This document shows positions 56,805 through 64,000 of a stretch of DNA of 64,000 nucleotides, piece after piece; the first letter of the stretch is position 1; each line of letters opens with the position of its first letter. Under the pieces are notes generated by a model. The model made no database searches and was not told the origin of the DNA. It saw only the letters and a program-made list of their open reading frames with translations. The position numbers and the translations under genes are program-made. The stretch covers positions 3,162,369 to 3,226,368 of the forward strand of contig OZ024786.1 of assembly GCA_964017065.1 (NCBI GenBank). The letters run 5' to 3'. The stretch is from Haliclona indistincta. Lineage: Eukaryota; Porifera; Demospongiae; Haplosclerida; Chalinidae.

Positions 56805-59800
56805 TCAGGAGATAAAATTCCTGAGCCCACCAATAACGTGGTTTCCAATTGATTTGACAAAGGAAAGAACATTCCTCAGGTTGATATAAAGTCCGAATCG
56901 TCTGTAATGGTTAAATATCTTGACCACTGTCGACACTCTAAAATGGCCTCTTGCTGCTGAACTCAAGGCTACATCGAAGCTGAGCTCTGTTATATCGAAC
57001 ACTCCTCTAAGACCAAACCTTGCAACAGCTGAAAGAGCTCTTGTTCCAGTTTGATAGGCTTTCTTCACTCTTTCTAGAGCAGCACTGACTATGTTGAGAG
57101 AATGCCTGCTAATATGAACAGTACGCTCTGCTGCCCTAAGAATTCCATATGCTCCATGAAGAATACCTCTGCTTTTTCCCACCAAACTCTGAGCTCCTCT
57201 TAGCCCTAATATAGCAGTCCTGCGGATGACATAGCAAGCAGCATTTCGAACTCGACAAACTGGATTTGTAATTCTTCGGCAGCATCTTCTCCACGTTGGT
57301 CTTTTTAGTACACACCTTCTTCTTCCCCAAATGCTAATTGTTTTCCAGCATCTCCAGGGACCAGGACATCCAATGCACACTGTGTAGAGAAACAGATGAA
57401 TACTAAACTGTAATTATGATTTCTACTCTCACCTGAACCACAATGGCTGATTCTACAGAGGTTTCGAACTTTGTGTTCCCAACTTCTCAATTTGTGCATA
57501 GCACTGTTGAAAGCATGTCTAGCTCTGTGTACTCTATGCTGAGCTGATCGCAGGTGTCCACTTGCTCTGTCAAAAATAACTTTTTTAGAATTCACAACAT
57601 TCTTTGCGTGGTCGATAGCTTTTGTGGCAACATGAGAAGAACTGCGAAGACCATTGTGAATTTTATTCCGAATGATGGAAAAGAAGTCATTTCTTAAATG
57701 CCCTCTAACTCTAAATCCTGTGTGCCTGATGTTGCCATAGTTAGCACTAATATGAAGAATGGCATGATATAATAGGAGGAATCTTCCTGGTATCCTGAAC
57801 TCATATTGTGTATTAGTTACTCTTAGCAAAGCTTCTCGATGGATACCCAGAACAGAAGCAAACATACTTGCATGAATGTCCACCTTTGGCCGAGGCACAG
57901 CTGTTACAAACACCTTGAGGAATGGTCCACGTGATCGATCTTTTCTCGAGGCATACATTTGAAGAAGTCCTCTTGCGATTCTCAATGGAGATAGAGCAAT
58001 GTCCATTTTAACATTACGATGATTAATAGTCACATCAGCATTTGCAACTAGGCCAAATATGTTGAGTGTACCCTTAAGACGATAGCCTGGTGGAATGTCA
58101 ATTCCAGCTTTTGGTAGTGACTTGCCGATTGGAGAAAAGGAAGATAGAAAGCCTCTTGGGAATCCGCTGTCAGTCAGAGGACGAGGTAGACGGAATTGGA
58201 TGCAGAAAGCTTGCAAGAGACTTCCCATTGTTACTCTGTTCTTCAGTTGTACATAGTAGAAGTTGTTGTTCGGACTAAGTTGGTCTATGCCCATGTATCC
58301 TTTAGCTATAAGTGGACGCCTGATACAGGAAGTTTTACCTATTCTTACCTCTCCACCAATCTCTAGTGCTCCTATAAGAGTGACCGTTGGTTGAATTCCT
58401 ATCAGAAGGTGAAGATTGCAAATAGCAAGCCAATCTGCTCCAAAGGCTCTTTTCCAGCATCCTTGCATGTTACCTTCTAGAACAACACCTCGTGTACCAG
58501 ATCGAAGTCCAGCTGATAAAGTTATTCCGTATTTGTTGAGATGAATCGATCCTTCTATTCCAACTGAGTTTTCTCTACCTACCATAATCTGTAGAGCTGC
58601 TCGTTGTAGTACTATTCCTGCTCCTAGTCTAACATTTGATACTCCAGCTGACAGTGTAAATGAATCAATACTAGATATTGAAGCTTGAAGAGAAAATTTA
58701 GCGTTTCGTCCAAGTACTCGTCGCGCAATTTTACAAAATTTGTCGCTTGCACAGTTTGATGGCCATTTGAGAAGGGCATGAATTGAAACTCCTTTGATGA
58801 TGTTTATGTGTCTTAATTTACTTCCATAAAGATGGACTCCTGATAAAGACACAGGAGAGATGATGAGACTTGTGTCGAGTTCCTGATTTAGAAGAGAAAT
58901 TCCAAGATTTTTGCGAGTGATTTTGTAGATGAGTGTTTTAAGGTTAACTTTACCAAGTTGAAACCCTACGACTACTTTATTTCCTCCTTGCTTGACAATT
59001 ATTGCGCTGAGGTGGACAGTTTTGTATCCACTAATGACTGGTGTACCTGAAAAATGAAGCTGAATGTTTCTAGTTCCAAGAGGAAAGGCCAGTTTTGCAT
59101 TATGGATGCTGAATTCAACAAATCTTTTCAGTGCTCTTTGAAACTCACGAGGCATTACTGTTGCTGAAAATTTCTTGATGATATCAGAAATGGGAATTGT
59201 TTTAAAAGAAGCTTTGACTACATACTTGTTTCCCATCGAACGATCTCTGCTAACTGATACAACGTAATCCCCATTTCCGATTCTTACTGATCCGTCAATA
59301 TCAAACTCAATCCTTCGTGGCTGCTTGAGTGTTGCAGTGACCATTAGTTCAGGTTTAGTGATGGTGAGATAGCCATGGAAGTAACGCAGAGTGCCTGGAT
59401 ATTTGGTCTCCACTACCAGTTGTTTGGAGTTAGTATCAAGAGAAAAGAAAACTATTTGAAACCGTAAAGCATCTCGTACTCCTGGAGGCAAGGAGTGTGA
59501 ACGAATCCTGATATGTGGAATACTATGTAGGAGTGTGCCAATTTGAAGTCTTCCATTGTTAATGACCTCAAACGATAAGAAGGTTTGGAAGTAGTACATT
59601 TTCAGTGGTATCTTGGTTCCTTTAAGATTGAGGACTGTGAACACTTGAAGACCCTTAGGAATAGAGACGCCTGTGTTCTTTAGGAGTCCATTTTCGCACA
59701 TAATTTTTGGTATCAGAGAGCTTGTGATATAGTCAGATGATACAGTCACTCCTAGCCTAGGAATCATGAGACGACCAAAGAACGGTACACTGGATATGTC

Positions 59801-62800
59801 CACTTTAATTGTCTTTTTAACTAGTTGTGAGAGGCTTATGGGACCAAAGTCAGCTGCAAAAGCCCCAGAGAACTCGCCGCCTTTCACCAGTTTTTGAAAG
59901 ATGGCATGAACCCTGACATTGTTTATAGAGCCACTGACCACCACAGTAGCTAGTCCTCCTATCTTTAGGTCAATTTCTCCAGTGACTGCCATGTTGCTAA
60001 GAGATACCTTAGGCAGTGGAATGGGAATATAATGATTTTGTTAGACTATCGAGCTCATTTTGTAAGTTGATGGTTAGCTTTCCTCTTGGAGCTCCTCTGA
60101 GCAATAGTCTCATAGTATTGGTCTCATATCTTGCAAGTACATCAACAACAATGCTGCCTAAAGCCCATTGACCCGTAACTCCAGCAATAGCATTTTCAGC
60201 ATCTTTTGTTTTGTTTAGTCTTAGGGAGAACACAGCATCTCGTATAACGATCACTTTTGGAACAAGCTTGAATTTGGAGAGACGAGCTGAGTAAATATCG
60301 ATATAATGGCTTTTACAGTCGACAACCAGCTTTTGTAGCTTGACGTTGATAGCAGATAATCGGTTGTGAAGCTTTTTGGGAACACCAAGAAATCCAAGCA
60401 ATCTAAGTGTTTGTCCTCTTGGTACATAAGTTGTTAATTTTCCATTTGTTGCAGAGCTTACTGTGTCTATTTCTTGTAAAAGATCAAATTCTGGAAGAGA
60501 AAGTATATTGTAGTGCAATCTTTATTTCAATTAACTATATGCTTACCTGTTTCTTTGCTGCACCCAGCACTGAAAGATCCTTTTTTCAGGTCTAGTACAT
60601 TTCTACCAGTGTCTAAGCCAGACCACCTGGCGTACGTTAGTTTGCCTTTTCTTCTTAGTTGCAGTATTTTCCTTTCCATTTTATTACAAAAAGACGAAGT
60701 TATGGCTAGATCTAGAGATCGATTCCTTTTTTGCCCACTAATTGTAAAATTATAATGAAGTGCTTATCATTCTAATTGATTAGTTACCTGAGTTGAGTGA
60801 TAGTACGAATATCATTTGATAGTGGTGTGCTTCCAGTTGAAAAATGTTTAAGACTAATCCGCAGTTTTGTTTCAGAATGCACTGAATTTTCAAATTCTTG
60901 AAGATCTTTCATCATGTGTATGTTCTCTGCCTTTATTTTCAAGTCTTCCTTTGCTTTACTCCCATCCATGGTTGTATATAACACAACATCTGGCTGAAAA
61001 TAATATTTATGTTCTTTTGATTATAGCTACAAAATATAGAGCTAATTTACTTACAGATTCATTCTTCTCATGTTTTGTGAACAAAAATTGTGTGTAAATA
61101 TTTCCTCCTTTACTAAATATCAGTATTTTCCAAATGGCTGTCGGAACTACAATATTACAGTTTTTAAGTCTGTAAAATTGAAGTTTAAGATCAACAATAA
61201 TTATTATTTATCGGCTTACTTTGTGCCATCTGATCGTGCATTTGCTCCTGTAATCACAAAAACATCTCCCACTACTACTTCTACTGCAAGATCTTTTGCA
61301 TACTTTTCACATCTGCCCCAACGACCTGCATGTGTAATGGAGCAATGGCAGGGCTGCTACATGTGTAACGCATGCACCTTGATTGTGTATTGGAAATTGT
61401 GGCCATATGTTGGTGAATATATTGGTGTTAATTTGATCCATTGCACTGACCATGTCAGCTAAAGGGTATAGAGATAAGTTTATGTGAAGCAAAATAAAAT
61501 TTAATTCATAATAATGTACTACGTATGTACTTTCATTCATTTAACTTCCCATGTAGCAGGAGCACATAGATATCATTATACTGAACTTTCGTGTAGCTGA
61601 TGTTTGTCTGCAACGTGTACATGTTGTGTCCTGTGCGCTAGAAATTCAATTATGGGCAAACATGCTTCTTATTGCACGAGTGCGCTTGCAGTGTTACAAG
61701 GTAATTTGTCTTCATACACATTGGGCTAAACTGATCACACATAATGTATACAGCATGTATGCTAACAGAAATACAACAAGACGTAACACAGTATTCATTA
61801 ACAGTGATCAAGACAGATAAACTTCGTTTAACCCTTTAACTACTAAATTATCTTGCTGAAATTTTAACCTCGTAAATGCTGACCACTTCTATCGTGAATA
61901 TCTCGTGTGTCTTTTGTGCTACTGGTCTCAAATTTGCGTCCTTTTACGCCAGTAAGTAGCCGCAATTGCCCACACTCAAGTCGGTCAATATGCCCCTCCC
62001 ACTTCGAAAGTGAAGTCGGTAAAGTGCAGCGACCTCGTCAAATTTTGCTCAAAGTTAGTGCTTTGGGGCTGGCTACTGAAAAGTACATGTAAATAGCAGT
62101 GGTTCTGGTCAATTTAAAATGTAGCCCAGATTGTAGAGAATGCGCCAAAATGTGTTTTCCGAGCACCCGAAGCCATAAAATGTCTAAATTTTCTTGGCAG
62201 CTATTTTGTTTTTCCTAAAATGTTGTGAAATTTGCACTGAAGCCATAGAAATGCTGAAGCCAATACGTTTAGCGCAGGGGGCGCGCCGAAAACCGGTCAA
62301 TTTTTTTGTGGTTATTTGTATTCTTCAATTTGGCTTAATTTTGGGATATTTTAGCACTTTTTCATAAAGTTATGCTGTCTGAAGTATGTATGACGCACAA
62401 TTGCATCATTAGGGCTTAAAGGGTTAATGAGTTTTCATCAAAATGTGAAAATCTGGCTATAAATGCTCCAAAAGTGTTGAAAATGTACTCTAAGTGTTCG
62501 AAATATCATTTTGAGACAGTTTCTGTAAGGAATAGAGGGTGAAGGATTTTACGGTGATTAAACAGAAGTCTTATATCTTATACAATCATGATTTACCAAA
62601 TGGTGCTGAATGTCCTCTATTATATCCAGAATTAGTATATGCTTGATTAATATTATTGCAAGGTGATTCTGATGCAGGAAGTCTTATATCATTTCTGAAA
62701 GAACTACTGCCCCGAGCAGGAACATTTCTCTAAAAGAAAAAAATAGCAATAATAATTATAGTTGTGTAGTATCTTTAATTATAATTAAACTACACGACGT

Positions 62801-63127
62801 AGAATGTGTTATAAACTTGCATTTTGTAGCTCAAGTCCATTCAGTCGTTCCAGAGTATACAGTGGTATTCCAGTTCGGGTATTATAAACAGTAGCATAGC
62901 CACCTTGACGGAAGTTACGGAGATGCTCTTTATTGACAACGTCATCAGTATTGATTCCAATCGCTTCATGATAGTCTGGCAGACCACCTAGATTTGTGGA
63001 TCAAAAACAGACATTTTCATGGAATTGTTAAGTATTCTATCTTGCATAGTTCCCAGTGGCTATAATATCTAATACCTTTCTTCACTGTTTCTTCCAGGAA
63101 TTTGTTTGCCATAGCAGTGATTATGAT
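56805..63127 (-). CDS. N4: nuclease plus giant beta-rich domain paralogue, 5' incomplete, with a frameshift
   Basis: The most diverged paralogue. Exons 2-11 are visible at about 63076-63127, 62822-62991, 62609-62735, 61390-61459, 61220-61326, 61056-61175, 60787-60995, 60548-60745, 57433-60490 and 56805-57379. The nuclease motifs are YNTRTGIPLYTLERLNG, NRGHSAPFG, NIWPQFPIHNQ and VFVITGA. The signal-peptide exon is not in the window; a hairpin element starts just upstream of exon 2, so exon 1 would lie to the right. In the giant exon one extra A near 60033 (GGAATATAATGATT against GGAATATATGATT in N1) shifts the frame after about 160 codons; the downstream frame is then open to the end. So it is either a recent pseudogene or carries a sequence error. 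Intron 3 has the GC donor. The terminal exon is basic and intact. Confidence 0.75.
61827..62427. mobile_element. MITE with TTAACCCTTTAA-type ends
   Basis: A roughly 600-bp segment in the nuclease-region intron of N4, bounded by TTTAACCCTTTAAC at the left and GGCTTAAAGGGTTAATG at the right, with no ORF of note. The matching introns of N1-N3 are only about 130-170 bp long, which supports an insertion. Its superfamily is not determined. Confidence 0.55.
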
Positions 63128-63149
63128 CTGTATACATGTAGAAAAAAAA

Positions 63150-64000
63150 CAAGAAAATTAAAAAGATTTCTATTGAAATCAAAAGGATGTAGGGTTGTGA
63201 AATCTACCACTGGTCCACAATGTAAACTAACAAGGAACAAGCATGGAATGGTAACACTATTGACTTACTAACAGACCATAGATCCCTACATCAGTGGCTG
63301 TTGTGGTTGGCCATAGCTAGTTCAGCTAGTTGCTGTTGACTGACACTTGAAGTGCATTCAGCTTGTGACATCTTACGTACAGCCACTGATGTAGGGATCT
63401 ATGGTCTGTTAGCAAGTCAATCGTGTTACCATTCCATGCTTGTTCCTTGTTAGTTTACATTGTGGACCAGTAGTAGATTTCACAACCCTACATCCTTTTG
63501 ATTTCGATATCAATTTTGTTAATTTCTTGTTTGTGTCCTTTTTTCTTTTTCAGTGAAGTTCAATATCATGCACGTACCGAGCCATCTTTGTTTCCACCAT
63601 TGGTTTAGTTTTCCTGTTGTTTATGGCTTTTCTTTATTATTAACAATTTTAAACTTGTAGCTAAAAATAATTGTTATGCTGTACTTATCAGCTCGCCTAC
63701 GCATGCAGTGCATACGAGCCCCGCCCACACTTGTTTGTAGACCTGTACGGCGGTTATAATTATCTGGCAAGCGCAGAATGGTGATCTTATACAAGCTGAC
63801 CGTTCTTCGAAGACTCCAGACAAATAATTATGTGTTCTCCGTTATCCATACGGCATGGCGATACTCAAGCTAGCTAGTGCTTGGTCATGTGTGCTAACCA
63901 CTGCTTGGTCACGTGCGTATTGCGCAATCACAATAATGGCGTCTAACACTTAGCTGACAATGGATCACGATCGAGAAATCGCTGAATTTATATCGCCGTT
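63150..64000 (+). mobile_element. hairpin-ended composite element, copy 4 (runs off the right edge)
   Basis: Hairpin arms at about 63152-63300 and 63380-63525, then the body with GAGCCCCGCCCACA and GGTCACGTGCGTATTGCG; the window ends inside the body. It sits in intron 1 of N4, about 20 bp upstream of the exon 2 acceptor. Confidence 0.7.

Overview
This is a eukaryotic, almost certainly metazoan, AT-rich window. Genes are split into many exons by short GT-AG introns (often 45-250 bp), signal-peptide exons are separate, and the domains are animal ones (NIDO, AMOP, VWD, calcium-binding EGF, TIR, NHL, THAP). A sponge (demosponge-like) genome is my best guess from compact introns plus a tandemly expanded extracellular and innate-immune-type repertoire; this is inference and another early-branching animal is possible. 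All convincing host genes lie on the minus strand.

Layout, left to right. (1) 1-11.7 kb: a tandem array of MUC4-like type I membrane proteins: the 5' part of one gene leaving the window on the left (1-2239), one complete 26-exon gene (3259-10848, about 1,947 aa, in phase at every junction by my reading), and a 3' remnant of a third (11273-11706). (2) 12.0-15.8 kb: a gene joining an N-terminal TIR domain to a C-terminal NHL propeller; its largest intron carries a hAT-type MITE, a decayed THAP-domain gene and a pogo-like remnant. (3) 17.9-64 kb: four large paralogues (N1-N4) of a secreted EndoG/ENDOD1-like (DNA/RNA non-specific endonuclease family) protein. Each has an N-terminal nuclease domain, one giant exon of about 1,018 codons encoding a beta-rich domain I do not recognise, a helical segment, and a very basic C-terminal exon. 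N1 is complete and in phase (11 exons, 1,589 aa). N2 and N3 look intact. N4 has a 1-nt frameshift in the giant exon, and its first exon lies beyond a transposon at the right edge. Truncated fragments of the N4 type lie between the genes (40.3-40.7, 43.0-45.3, 53.8-54.0 kb), so the array grew by repeated segmental duplication of a two-gene unit.

The spaces between genes hold duplicated flanks, a diverged dispersed repeat family, and many non-autonomous DNA elements: four copies of a hairpin-ended composite element of about 1.2 kb, a GC-rich element nested in one of them, a minisatellite-bearing element present twice, and several MITEs. Because the gene copies are paralogous, many insertions have a pre-insertion site elsewhere in the window, so their boundaries and target duplications can be read directly.

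Functionally, the window suggests a surface and innate-defence neighbourhood: membrane mucin-like proteins, a TIR adaptor/sensor-like protein, and secreted nuclease fusions with cationic tails. This joint role is inference. The main candidate for something undescribed is the nuclease plus giant beta-rich domain plus cationic tail architecture and its local expansion.
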